Positions 25,187 to 33,361 of a DNA stretch of 64,000 nucleotides are shown piece after piece. Made by a program: the position numbers and the translations under genes. Within the stretch, counting starts at the first letter, position 1; every line of letters starts with the position of its first letter. The notes below the pieces were generated by a model. That model saw only the letters and a program-made list of their open reading frames with translations, was not told where the DNA came from and did not search any database. Source of the stretch: JAAYJT01 sp037445555 (GTDB lineage Bacteria > Bacteroidota > Bacteroidia > Bacteroidales > JAAYJT01). The stretch is taken from NCBI GenBank assembly GCA_037445555.1, contig JBBIKG010000020.1, forward strand, positions 1 through 64,000, in the 5' to 3' direction.

Positions 25187-25717
25187 TCATCGATCGCCTG
25201 CCTCTTCATCATACCAGCCAGCGTAAAAAGAATAGCTTTCAGCTATGCGCCTCACCTGCCCTTCGAGCAGAGATGTCTCAACCGATTTTACACGCCTGGC
25301 GGGCACGCCGGCATATACGCTGCCGCTTTCAACCAGGGTATTTTCCAGCACTACCGAACCGGCCGCTATCACCGAGTTGCTCTCAATCACCGCATTGTCC
25401 ATAATGATGGCACCCATGCCAACCAGCACATTGTCATGGATAGTACAGCCATGCACGATGGCATTATGTGCGATGGAAACGTTGTTTCCGATCGAAACGG
25501 GAGCTTTTTCGTAGGTACAGTGTATAATGGCCCCGTCCTGGATATTTACGTTGTGGCCAATGCGGATGTAGTGCACATCGCCGCGCACGACGGCATTGAA
25601 CCATACACTGCATCCATTGCCCATCACCACATCGCCTATAACGGTGGCATTCTCGGCCAGGTAACAGTTTTTCCCAAATCTGGGGCGATGCCCTCTAACC
25701 TCCTTTATTAACGCCAT
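25187..25717 (-). CDS. Gamma-class carbonic anhydrase family protein
   Basis: 176 residues from ATG 25717 (MALIKEVRGHRP); a longer frame to 25750 would overlap sucB. Hexapeptide repeats form a left-handed beta helix (VIGDVVMGNGCSVWFNAVVRGDV through VIAAGSVV). Zinc ligands are expected at H in AIIHCTY and at the two histidines in SIAHNAIVHGC. The family includes CamH-type enzymes and the YrdA/PaaY group, so carbonic anhydrase activity is plausible but not certain. It follows sucB by 22 bases and is probably co-transcribed. Confidence 0.88.
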   Translation of the reverse strand: MALIKEVRGHRPRFGKNCYLAENATVIGDVVMGNGCSVWFNAVVRGDVHYIRIGHNVNIQDGAIIHCTYEKAPVSIGNNVSIAHNAIVHGCTIHDNVLVGMGAIIMDNAVIESNSVIAAGSVVLENTLVESGSVYAGVPARRVKSVETSLLEGQVRRIAESYSFYAGWYDEEAGDR

Positions 25718-25739
25718 ATTTAATTTTTTACGGACATAA

Positions 25740-27005
25740 TCAGAGACCAAGCAATTCTTTTATCGGGTCGTTACCGCCGAAAAGCAGCTTTGCCGGATCT
25801 TCGATCATTTCTTTGACTTTTACCAAGAAGCCCACCGATTCGCGTCCATCAATCACCCGGTGGTCATAAGATAATGCAATATACATCATTGGCCTGATTT
25901 CGACTTTTCCATTCACAGCAAAAGGACGATCGACAATGTTATGCATGCCCAGGATGGCACTCTGAGGCGGATTGAGGATCGGTGTTGACAACAACGAACC
26001 AAATACTCCTCCGTTGGTGATAGTAAAAGTTCCTCCGGTCATCTCCTCAAGGGTGATCTTATTGTCGCGGGCTTTAGCGGCCAATTCCTTGATACGTTGC
26101 TCAATCTGAGCGATGCTCAGGCTTTCGGCATTTCTTACCACAGGCACCACCAGTCCTTTTGGTGCGCTCACGGCAATGCCAATATCCACATAGGAGTGGG
26201 TAATCATTTCATCGCCATCGATCATGGCATTCACCTGAGGGTAGTGACGCATGGCTTCGGCTGAGGCTTTGGCAAAAAACGAAACAAATCCCATTCCCAC
26301 ACCGTGTTTGGCTTTAAAACTGTCGCCAAACATATTTTTAAGCCCGATGATCCGGCTCATATCCACCTCATTGAATGTGGTTAGCATGGCAGTTTCCTGC
26401 TTCACGGCCACAAGGCGCTGGGCCAGTTTCAGGCGCAGGGTCGAAAGCTTTTTTCGTTCCGCATCCCTGGGCAGCAGCCTGTTTTCAGGTGTAGCGGCGG
26501 GTTTTGGTTTTTCCGAGATGTACTCGAGCACATCGGCTTTCGAAATGCGCAGAAAATGACCCGTCAGTTCTTTTTTATCAATCTTGTGCTCTGACATAAG
26601 TTTTTGTGCCAGAGGCGAAATGATTACCGGCAGGTCGTCTGCAATGGGCGGTTCGGGAGCGGTGGTGGCAGGTGCGCCTTCCTGAACGGGTTCGGCTGAT
26701 GGTTTTACCAAGGGCTGGTCAGGTAGCGTTGCAGATGTCGCGCCGATTGCAGCTTCTTCTCTTCTTGCTGCCTCAGTATTGATGGTAGCAATCACTGATC
26801 CTACCTTAATGGTTTCGCCCTGACCGACCAGCAGGGTAATAATGCCCGACCGCGGTGCGCTGATGGCTAGAGTGGCTTTATCCGAATCAATTTCGGCAAT
26901 ATCACTGTCTTTTTCAACATAGTCGCCGTTTCCGACGATCCACGATGCCAGCTGAACCTCGGTAATACTCTCGCCGGGACTTGGAACTTTAATCTCTATA
27001 ACCAT
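25740..27005 (-). CDS. sucB: 2-oxoglutarate dehydrogenase E2, dihydrolipoyl succinyltransferase
   Basis: 421 residues from ATG 27005 (MVIEIKVPSPGESI). The domains in order are: one lipoyl domain with EIDSDKATL (Lys43 lipoylated), a Pro/Ala-rich linker, a peripheral subunit-binding domain (ISPLAQKLMSEH), and a catalytic domain ending with the active-site motif SYDHRVIDGRESV. It transfers the succinyl group to CoA in the TCA cycle. It follows sucA by 31 bases in the same operon. No E3 (lipoamide dehydrogenase) gene is present in the window. Confidence 0.96.
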   Translation of the reverse strand: MVIEIKVPSPGESITEVQLASWIVGNGDYVEKDSDIAEIDSDKATLAISAPRSGIITLLVGQGETIKVGSVIATINTEAARREEAAIGATSATLPDQPLVKPSAEPVQEGAPATTAPEPPIADDLPVIISPLAQKLMSEHKIDKKELTGHFLRISKADVLEYISEKPKPAATPENRLLPRDAERKKLSTLRLKLAQRLVAVKQETAMLTTFNEVDMSRIIGLKNMFGDSFKAKHGVGMGFVSFFAKASAEAMRHYPQVNAMIDGDEMITHSYVDIGIAVSAPKGLVVPVVRNAESLSIAQIEQRIKELAAKARDNKITLEEMTGGTFTITNGGVFGSLLSTPILNPPQSAILGMHNIVDRPFAVNGKVEIRPMMYIALSYDHRVIDGRESVGFLVKVKEMIEDPAKLLFGGNDPIKELLGL

Positions 27006-27036
27006 GGTATTGAAATTTGAAGCTGTTAAAAGTTGA

Positions 27037-29844
27037 CTATTGCGTGACGACATCTTCAATAACGTAGGGCGGTCTCCACTCCTCGGGAGCACAAAGCATT
27101 TTGCAGGCTACACCAGCCCTGGGGCACACGCATTCTCCAAAGGCTTTTTCCACAACTTTTCGCTGACGCAGGTTATGCAGATGCACCGACCCCGTGGCAG
27201 GGCTTCCGCTTTCGGGTCTTGATACCCGAAGCAGCTCAATATGCCTGAACTGCCTCGAAATGAAGGTCCAGGCACCCATGTTGGCGGGCTCTTCCTGAAC
27301 CCATGCATATACCTCGGCCGTCTTGTACTTGTTGATCAGTGCATTCAGCTGTTTCGTGGGAAACGGATATAACTGCTCGAGCCGTATGATTGCGGTATCC
27401 CTTCGCCCTGACCTTTCCCTTTCTTCCGCCAGGTCGTAATACACTTTGCCTGAGCAAAATATGACGCGTTTGATATTTTCCGGATCGGCCGATGCATCGT
27501 CAATAACTTCGGCAAAACTTCCCGCAGTAAAATCGCTCAGAAGAGAAACACATTTGGGGTGCCTGAGCAGGCTTTTGGGTGTAAATACCACCAGCGGTTT
27601 CCGGTATTCAGTTTTAACCTGTCGTCGGAGCAGGTGGAAGAAATTGGCCGGTGTGGTGCAGTTTGCAATCATCATATTATTGTCGGCACATAACGAAAGA
27701 AACCTTTCCAGTCGTGCGCTGCTGTGCTCAGGTCCCTGGCCTTCGTAGCCATGAGGCAGAAGCATCACAAGGGCATTCATGAGCCGCCATTTTTCTTCGG
27801 CACTGCTAATGTACTGGTCGATGATAATCTGGGCGCTGTTGGCAAAATCGCCGAACTGAGCTTCCCATATTACCAGGCTGTTAGGAGCACCGAGTGAGTA
27901 TCCGTATTCGAATCCCAGCACCCCATACTCCGAAAGGAGTGAATTGTACACCTCAAACTTTGCCTGGCCTTCATCAAGATGAGACAGAGGAACGTATTTC
28001 TGTTCCGAATCCTCTATGGTCAGTACGGCATGTCGATGCGAGAATGTGCCACGTTCCACATCCTGTCCGCTGAGCCGCACGGGGATTCCTTCGTTGAGCA
28101 GGGTGGCATAAGCCATAAGTTCGGCCATACCCCAGTCGAGCTTTCCGGCGGGGGCCAGCATATTACGTCTGTCTTCAAGCAGGCGGATAATTTTTCTGTT
28201 AAGAGGAAGATTGACAGTAGCTTCGGTGAGGCGTTGCCCCAGATGATTCAATCTTTGCTCATCAACTCCTGTTTCGATGGAATGGTTAAAATCATTTTCA
28301 TGGGCAGGTCGGATACCCTCCCAGATATGCCTGAAAAAAGGAGTTACTCTGGCCTTTTCAAGTTGTTGTGAACGGGCGAGGGCTTCCTCAAACATCTCGT
28401 TTGTGGAAGTTTCAAGCGTTGAGATATTCCTTTCGGTGATTACCTGCTGCTGCAAGAGTTTGTTGCTGTAAATCCGGAACGGGTCGGGATGTTGCTCTAT
28501 AGTTTTGTAAAGCACAGGCTGAGTGAATCGGGGCTCATCTCCCTCATTATGGCCATGTCTGCGATAACAGAGTATATCGACAAAAACATCCTGATTGAAT
28601 TTGGCCCTGAAATCCATGGCAAGCTGAATGGTATAGACCACGGCTTCGGCATCGTCGCCATTCACATGGAACACTGGCGACTGAATGGTTTTAGCCACAT
28701 CTGTGCAATAGATGCTGGTGCGCGCATCGAGGTAGTTGGTGGTAAAGCCAATCTGGTTGTTAATGACGAGATGAATCGTGCCTCCGGTTTTATACCCATT
28801 GAGCCCCGACATCTGGAGCACCTCATAAACGATGCCTTGGCCGGCAATGGATGCGTCGCCATGAATGAGGATAGGGACAACCTTATTGTAATCGCCCTCG
28901 TATTTCCGATCAACGAGCGAGCGGGCTATCCCCTCAACCACCGGATTGACTGCTTCGAGATGCGAAGGGTTTGGGCTGAGGGAAAGTGTTACCCGTTTTC
29001 CACCGGCTGTATTACGTACCGATGTGTAGCCCTGGTGGTATTTGACATCGCCCAGCAAGGCCTCGTCATCGTATTGTTTATGCTGAAACTCATTGAAAAT
29101 ATCATGGTAGGGCTTTTGCATGACGTTGGCCAGGGTATTCAGTCTGCCGCGGTGAGCCATTCCGATAACAAACTCTTCGGCACCCAGTTTAGCCCCTTGT
29201 TCAACCACGGCATCGAGTGAAGGGATAAGCGACTCCGCACCTTCGAGCGAAAACCTTTTCTGACCCGTAAATTTGCGGTGGAGAAATTTTTCAAACAACA
29301 CTGCCTGAGCCAGTTTATTCAGGATGGCCTTTTTTTCTGCATGGGAATAGGCAGGTGTGTTTTGGGTCTGTTCCATCCTCTCACGCAGCCAGGCACTCAC
29401 CGCCTTGTTACGAATAAACATGTATTCGGCCCCTATGCTCTGGCAATATGTTTGTTCGAGCCGTGCCAGGATATTGCGCAGACTGGCCACACCTAACCCT
29501 ATTTCCGAGCCTGCCTCAAACACCCTGTCCAGATCTGTTTTCGCGAGTCCAAAATTCTCAATATCCAAGGTTGGCGTGTATTTCCGACGCTGCCTCACCG
29601 GATTGGTTTTGGTGAACAGGTGCCCACGTGAACGGTATTCGTTGATGAGGTTGAGAACCTTGAATTCATCCGACATCACACTTGGCTTTCCTGCCTTGAA
29701 TGGGAAATGTCTTAAGGCGAATTCAAACCCTTCGAAAAACTGCCGCCACCCCGAGTCAACCGAGGCAGGATCCTGCATAAACTGCTGATAAAGTTGTTCA
29801 ACGGCGGCTGGTTCGGCATTCGACAGGTAAGAATGTTTGTCCAT
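27037..29844 (-). CDS. sucA: 2-oxoglutarate dehydrogenase E1
   Basis: 935 residues from ATG 29844, the usual E1 length. The N-terminal segment NAEPAAVEQLYQQFMQDP is the E2-binding region. Thiamine diphosphate and active-site motifs are GMAHRGRLNTL, IHGDASIAGQGIVYE and RRHGHNEGDEPRFTQP, and the C-terminal part has VERGTFSHRHAVL and GYEGQGPEHSSARLERFL. It decarboxylates 2-oxoglutarate and passes the succinyl group to E2. It has its own promoter-like box, and korAB for the ferredoxin-dependent version of the same step lies 600 bases away in the opposite direction. Confidence 0.97.
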   Translation of the reverse strand: MDKHSYLSNAEPAAVEQLYQQFMQDPASVDSGWRQFFEGFEFALRHFPFKAGKPSVMSDEFKVLNLINEYRSRGHLFTKTNPVRQRRKYTPTLDIENFGLAKTDLDRVFEAGSEIGLGVASLRNILARLEQTYCQSIGAEYMFIRNKAVSAWLRERMEQTQNTPAYSHAEKKAILNKLAQAVLFEKFLHRKFTGQKRFSLEGAESLIPSLDAVVEQGAKLGAEEFVIGMAHRGRLNTLANVMQKPYHDIFNEFQHKQYDDEALLGDVKYHQGYTSVRNTAGGKRVTLSLSPNPSHLEAVNPVVEGIARSLVDRKYEGDYNKVVPILIHGDASIAGQGIVYEVLQMSGLNGYKTGGTIHLVINNQIGFTTNYLDARTSIYCTDVAKTIQSPVFHVNGDDAEAVVYTIQLAMDFRAKFNQDVFVDILCYRRHGHNEGDEPRFTQPVLYKTIEQHPDPFRIYSNKLLQQQVITERNISTLETSTNEMFEEALARSQQLEKARVTPFFRHIWEGIRPAHENDFNHSIETGVDEQRLNHLGQRLTEATVNLPLNRKIIRLLEDRRNMLAPAGKLDWGMAELMAYATLLNEGIPVRLSGQDVERGTFSHRHAVLTIEDSEQKYVPLSHLDEGQAKFEVYNSLLSEYGVLGFEYGYSLGAPNSLVIWEAQFGDFANSAQIIIDQYISSAEEKWRLMNALVMLLPHGYEGQGPEHSSARLERFLSLCADNNMMIANCTTPANFFHLLRRQVKTEYRKPLVVFTPKSLLRHPKCVSLLSDFTAGSFAEVIDDASADPENIKRVIFCSGKVYYDLAEERERSGRRDTAIIRLEQLYPFPTKQLNALINKYKTAEVYAWVQEEPANMGAWTFISRQFRHIELLRVSRPESGSPATGSVHLHNLRQRKVVEKAFGECVCPRAGVACKMLCAPEEWRPPYVIEDVVTQ

Positions 29845-29936
29845 AACAATTCGTGTTTTATTCCCATACGCCTGCATCAGGCCTAATCAATGTTATAATC
29901 TGATGACAGCAACAAATTTTTAGCGTCTGTCTGTTA

Positions 29937-29944
29937 CAAAGTTA
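29937..29944 (-). promoter_or_regulatory. sucA promoter -7 box
   Basis: The minus strand reads TAACTTTG, a TAnnTTTG match 92 bases before the sucA ATG. No clear TTTG -33 element. Confidence 0.4.
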
Positions 29945-30013
29945 AGATACAATCCGTTCGCCAGCTTGCATAAAACAACAACTAAGTTATTCAAAGGTTG
30001 CGGAAAAAAAGAA

Positions 30014-30044
30014 AAAGAGGTCGTCCGCAGGGATCGACCTCTTT
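30014..30044 (-). terminator. Intrinsic terminator of the ferredoxin gene
   Basis: A 10-base stem (30014-30023 with 30035-30044) encloses an 11-base loop. On the minus strand it is followed by a T-rich tail (TTTCTTTTTTT). It sits 22 bases after the ferredoxin stop. Its loop contains CGCAGGGAT, also found in the two hairpins near 23.85 and 24.34 kb. Confidence 0.8.
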
Positions 30045-30066
30045 AAAGTGAGTTAATGTTTGATAA

Positions 30067-30234
30067 TTATGCGGGATGGATGGCCTCTACCGGGCAAACA
30101 TCGGCGCAAGCGCCACAGTCGGTGCAGATGTCAGGATCAATCACATAGATATCACCTTCTGAAATAGCATCAACGGGACATTCATCAATGCAGGTTCCGC
30201 AAGCGGTGCAGTCGTCATTAATTACGTAAGCCAT
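30067..30234 (-). CDS. Ferredoxin, two 4Fe-4S clusters
   Basis: 55 residues from ATG 30234 (MAYVINDDCTACG). Two CxxCxxCxxxCP motifs, CTACGTCIDECP and CTDCGACADVCP, show a classic clostridial-type 2[4Fe-4S] ferredoxin. It is monocistronic with its own promoter box and terminator, located between sucA and korA. It is a natural electron acceptor for the KorAB oxidoreductase encoded divergently next to it. Confidence 0.96.
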   Translation of the reverse strand: MAYVINDDCTACGTCIDECPVDAISEGDIYVIDPDICTDCGACADVCPVEAIHPA

Positions 30235-30276
30235 GATTATTCGTTTTTTGAGTTGGTAATCTGTTGAATTCTGATG

Positions 30277-30284
30277 CAAATATA
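30277..30284 (-). promoter_or_regulatory. Ferredoxin gene promoter -7 box
   Basis: The minus strand reads TATATTTG, a perfect TAnnTTTG match about 43 bases before the ferredoxin ATG. Confidence 0.45.
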
Positions 30285-30394
30285 GAACTAATTTTTTCGA
30301 TACGATGAGGTGGCGCTACTTTAGAATCAGTATAAATAACCGGAATTTTCAAACCCGCCGGCGGCCATGCTACCAAAGATACAAGCAAAACAGT

Positions 30395-30402
30395 TACATT
30401 TG
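30395..30402 (+). promoter_or_regulatory. korA promoter -7 box
   Basis: TACATTTG matches TAnnTTTG, 26 bases before the korA ATG at 30429. It lies back to back with the ferredoxin promoter in a 194-base divergent gap. Confidence 0.45.
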
Positions 30403-30428
30403 CAGCCGAATAATCCAAATCCCTCATT

Positions 30429-32279
30429 ATGAGCAATAAGAAAGATTCTAAGACGATCCATAAAGAGGATGTAGTCATAAAATTTGTTGGCGACTCGGGA
30501 GATGGCATGCAGCTTACCGGAACTCTTTTTTCGGATGCATCGGCTCTTGCGGGTTACGATCTGGCTACTTTTCCTGACTATCCGGCCGAGATCAGGGCCC
30601 CGCAAAACACCATTGCCGGGGTTTCGGGATTTCAGGTGCATCTGGGAGAAAAGAAAATTTACACCTCGGGTGATCTTTGCGATGTGCTGGTGGCCATGAA
30701 CCCCGCCTCGTTGCGCTCGAACCTGAAGTGGGCCAAGCTTGGGGCGACTATCATCATCGACCTCGACGCCTTTGATGAAAAGGCCATCGAAAGAGCCGGA
30801 TACAAAGCCAATCCGCTGACCGACGGCAGCCTGGGTAAGTACAATCTGATTAAAGCACCTATTACTTCCATCACCCGCATCAGCCTCGCCGAAGTTGAAA
30901 TTGGCGCAAAAGCCGTTGAAAAAACCCGCAACATGTTTGCTCTTGGCATCGTATTCTTTATTTTCAACCAGGGTTTGCAGCACACCTTTAATTACATCGA
31001 AGAAAAGTTTTCCAAAAATCCGCTTGTAGTGCAAGCCAACAAAATTGTGTTGCAGGCGGGTTATAACTACGCCGAAACGGTCGAGGCACTCGAGTCACGC
31101 ATCGAGATGGCTCCCGCCGAACTGCCTAAGGGACGCTACAGAAATATTACGGGCAACGTAGCCACCGCCTGGGGTTTGCTGGCCGCAAGCGAGCGCTCTG
31201 GCCGCCCGTTGTTCCTGGGATCCTATCCCATTACGCCTGCCACCGAAATTCTTATTGAAATGGCCAGGCACAAGTCCTTGGGCGCCAAAGTGTTTCAGGC
31301 TGAGGATGAAATTGCCGGTATCTGTTCGGCTATCGGAGCCGCATATGCCGGTTCTATGGCCTGCACTACCACTTCAGGCCCCGGGCTCTCGCTCAAGAGC
31401 GAGGCGTTGGGCCTGGCCGTGATTACCGAACTACCTTTGGTGATAGTGGACGTGCAGCGTGGAGGTCCATCCACAGGGCTGCCCACAAAATCGGAGCAGG
31501 CTGACCTGCTACAGGCGCTGTATGGCCGCAACGGTGAAGCTCCGCTTATTGTCATTGCCGCCTCCTCTCCGGCCAATTGTTTTGATTACGCCTATATCTC
31601 AGCTAAATTATCGATGGAGCATATGACACCGGTAATCCTGCTAACTGACGGAAACCTCGGAAACGGATCGCAGTTGTTCCGCATTCCGAAAACTTCCGAC
31701 CTGCCCCCAATCAATCCGCCGTTGGCAAAGCCAAACACAGATTACAAGCCATATCGTCGTGATGCCGAAACGCTGGTGCGCGAATGGGCATTGCCCGGAA
31801 CCGAAGGGCTAAGACACCGAATAGGCGGTTTAGAGAAAGAAAACATACACGGCAACGTAACCACTGATCCACACAACCACCAACTCATGGTGAGCCTGCG
31901 TCAGCAAAAAGTGGATAAAGTGGCTGATTTCATCCCCGAACAGCAGGTGACAGGAGACGATGAAGCTGAATTGCTGGTTGTCAGCTGGGGCAGCACCGAA
32001 GGCGCCGTGCTGACCGCCGTTCAGGAATTACAGAAAGAAGGCATGAGCATCAGTCATGCACATTTCCATTATATCATGCCCCTGCCAAAAAACACGGCAG
32101 CGGTGTTTGGTCGTTATAAAAAAATCATGGTCTGTGAACTGAACATGGGACAGTTTGCCGGATACCTTCGCATGCAGCACCCGCAGTTCAACTATTTGCA
32201 ATACAACAAGTTACAATGTCTTCCGTTCATGGTTCACGAGTTGAAGGAGGAATTTATTAAAATTCTGGAGGTGAAATGA
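30429..32279 (+). CDS. korA: 2-oxoglutarate:ferredoxin oxidoreductase, alpha (gamma-alpha fused) subunit
   Basis: 616 residues. The N-terminal gamma-type domain (about 15-190) has GDSGDGMQLTG and the FPDYPAEIRAP segment. The alpha domain follows, with SYPITPATEILIEMA, AEDEIAGICSAIGAAYAG and TTSGPGLSLKSEALG, the CoA/TPP pocket of 2-oxoacid:acceptor oxidoreductases. It works with KorB to oxidise 2-oxoglutarate to succinyl-CoA with ferredoxin, reversibly. The gamma-alpha fusion is the common form for KorA in this phylum. The stop overlaps the korB start by 4 bases. Confidence 0.93.
   Translation: MSNKKDSKTIHKEDVVIKFVGDSGDGMQLTGTLFSDASALAGYDLATFPDYPAEIRAPQNTIAGVSGFQVHLGEKKIYTSGDLCDVLVAMNPASLRSNLKWAKLGATIIIDLDAFDEKAIERAGYKANPLTDGSLGKYNLIKAPITSITRISLAEVEIGAKAVEKTRNMFALGIVFFIFNQGLQHTFNYIEEKFSKNPLVVQANKIVLQAGYNYAETVEALESRIEMAPAELPKGRYRNITGNVATAWGLLAASERSGRPLFLGSYPITPATEILIEMARHKSLGAKVFQAEDEIAGICSAIGAAYAGSMACTTTSGPGLSLKSEALGLAVITELPLVIVDVQRGGPSTGLPTKSEQADLLQALYGRNGEAPLIVIAASSPANCFDYAYISAKLSMEHMTPVILLTDGNLGNGSQLFRIPKTSDLPPINPPLAKPNTDYKPYRRDAETLVREWALPGTEGLRHRIGGLEKENIHGNVTTDPHNHQLMVSLRQQKVDKVADFIPEQQVTGDDEAELLVVSWGSTEGAVLTAVQELQKEGMSISHAHFHYIMPLPKNTAAVFGRYKKIMVCELNMGQFAGYLRMQHPQFNYLQYNKLQCLPFMVHELKEEFIKILEVK
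32267..32274 (+). promoter_or_regulatory. Strong Shine-Dalgarno sequence before korB
   Basis: GGAGGTGA lies one base before the korB ATG, inside the end of korA. It is an unusually complete anti-Shine-Dalgarno match for a Bacteroidota gene, though at 1-base spacing it may be too close to work in the classical way. Confidence 0.35.
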
Positions 32280-33313
32280 AAATAGAAAACACCACAATAG
32301 AACGCTCAAGGGTTGAGCTGACCAAAGAAGATTTTGTCAGCGACCAGATGGTGAAATGGTGTCCGGGCTGCGGCTCTTACACCATACTATCGGCTGTAGC
32401 CAACGTGTTTCCGAAAATTGGCTACCGAAAGGAGAATTTCATGCTGGTATCCGGTATCGGATGTTCGTCACGTTTTCCATACTATGTGAATACCTATGGG
32501 TTTCACGGGATTCATGGACGTGCCTATGCCATTGCCACGGGAGTTAAGATTGCCAATCCGCATCTCAGTGTGTGGGTAGCTACCGGCGACGGCGACTCAA
32601 TGGCCATCGGGGGTAATCATTTTATCCATACCATCCGCCGCAATCTCGACATCAACGTATTGCTTTTCAATAATCAGATTTACGGCCTAACCAAGGGGCA
32701 GTATTCGCCAACCACTCCCATGGGAGCCATTACCAAAACTTCGCCCCAGGGAACAATTGAGCATCCCTTCAACCCTGGCGAGCTGGTGCTTGGCGCGCAA
32801 GGCACGTTCTTTGCCCGCGCCGTCGATAACAACCTCAAGCTCCTTACCGATGTGATGTTTGAGGCTGCAAGGCACGATGGCACCTCGGTGATCGAGATCC
32901 TGCAAAACTGTCCGATCTTCAACGACAAGACCCATGCGCTGATCACCGCCAAGGAAACGCGTGATGACCACCAGCTTATCCTGAAGAATGGAGAACCGAT
33001 GATCTTCGGGAGCCTCCGCAACAAAGGCATCATGCTGAGTGGCACACACCTCAAGGTAGTGACGCTGGGTCAGGATAGTATTACCGAAGATGACCTGCTT
33101 GTGCACGATCAGTACGAAAAAGATCCGGGTATACACCTGATGTTGGCCAAGATGATGCCGCCATTGTTCCCGGTTGCCCTGGGGGTAATACGTTCGGCAA
33201 TGTATCCCACCTACGACGACCTGGTGGAGGACCAGATTACGTATGCCAAAAAGACTTCTCCCATTAAAAAAATGGACGACCTGCTGAACAGCGGCGACAC
33301 CTGGGATATATAA
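32276..33313 (+). CDS. korB: 2-oxoglutarate:ferredoxin oxidoreductase, beta subunit
   Basis: 345 residues. It contains the iron-sulfur/TPP entry motif KWCPGCGSYTILSA, SGIGCSSRFPYY, and the TPP-Mg site ATGDGDSMAIGGNHFIH with FNNQIYGLTKGQ. It holds the thiamine diphosphate and one 4Fe-4S cluster and hands electrons to ferredoxin. It is co-transcribed with korA. A short inverted repeat separates it from the convergent M28 peptidase gene. Assignment to 2-oxoglutarate rather than pyruvate rests on the two-subunit KorAB-type layout. Confidence 0.92.
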   Translation: MKIENTTIERSRVELTKEDFVSDQMVKWCPGCGSYTILSAVANVFPKIGYRKENFMLVSGIGCSSRFPYYVNTYGFHGIHGRAYAIATGVKIANPHLSVWVATGDGDSMAIGGNHFIHTIRRNLDINVLLFNNQIYGLTKGQYSPTTPMGAITKTSPQGTIEHPFNPGELVLGAQGTFFARAVDNNLKLLTDVMFEAARHDGTSVIEILQNCPIFNDKTHALITAKETRDDHQLILKNGEPMIFGSLRNKGIMLSGTHLKVVTLGQDSITEDDLLVHDQYEKDPGIHLMLAKMMPPLFPVALGVIRSAMYPTYDDLVEDQITYAKKTSPIKKMDDLLNSGDTWDI

Positions 33314-33321
33314 ACAAACCC

Positions 33322-33353
33322 CGGATACTATTCGAGCCTGCTCCTTGTATCCG
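33322..33353. terminator. Weak inverted repeat between convergent genes
   Basis: CGGATAC (33322-33328) and GTATCCG (33347-33353) can pair over an 18-base loop in the 48-base gap between korB and the M28 peptidase. It is a possible two-way terminator without T-runs. Confidence 0.3.
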
Positions 33354-33361
33354 AACCTCGC

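Noticed and set aside
28489..29220. A 243-codon plus-strand open frame
   Set aside because: It is antisense to the conserved TPP-binding part of sucA and has no start-site or family support.
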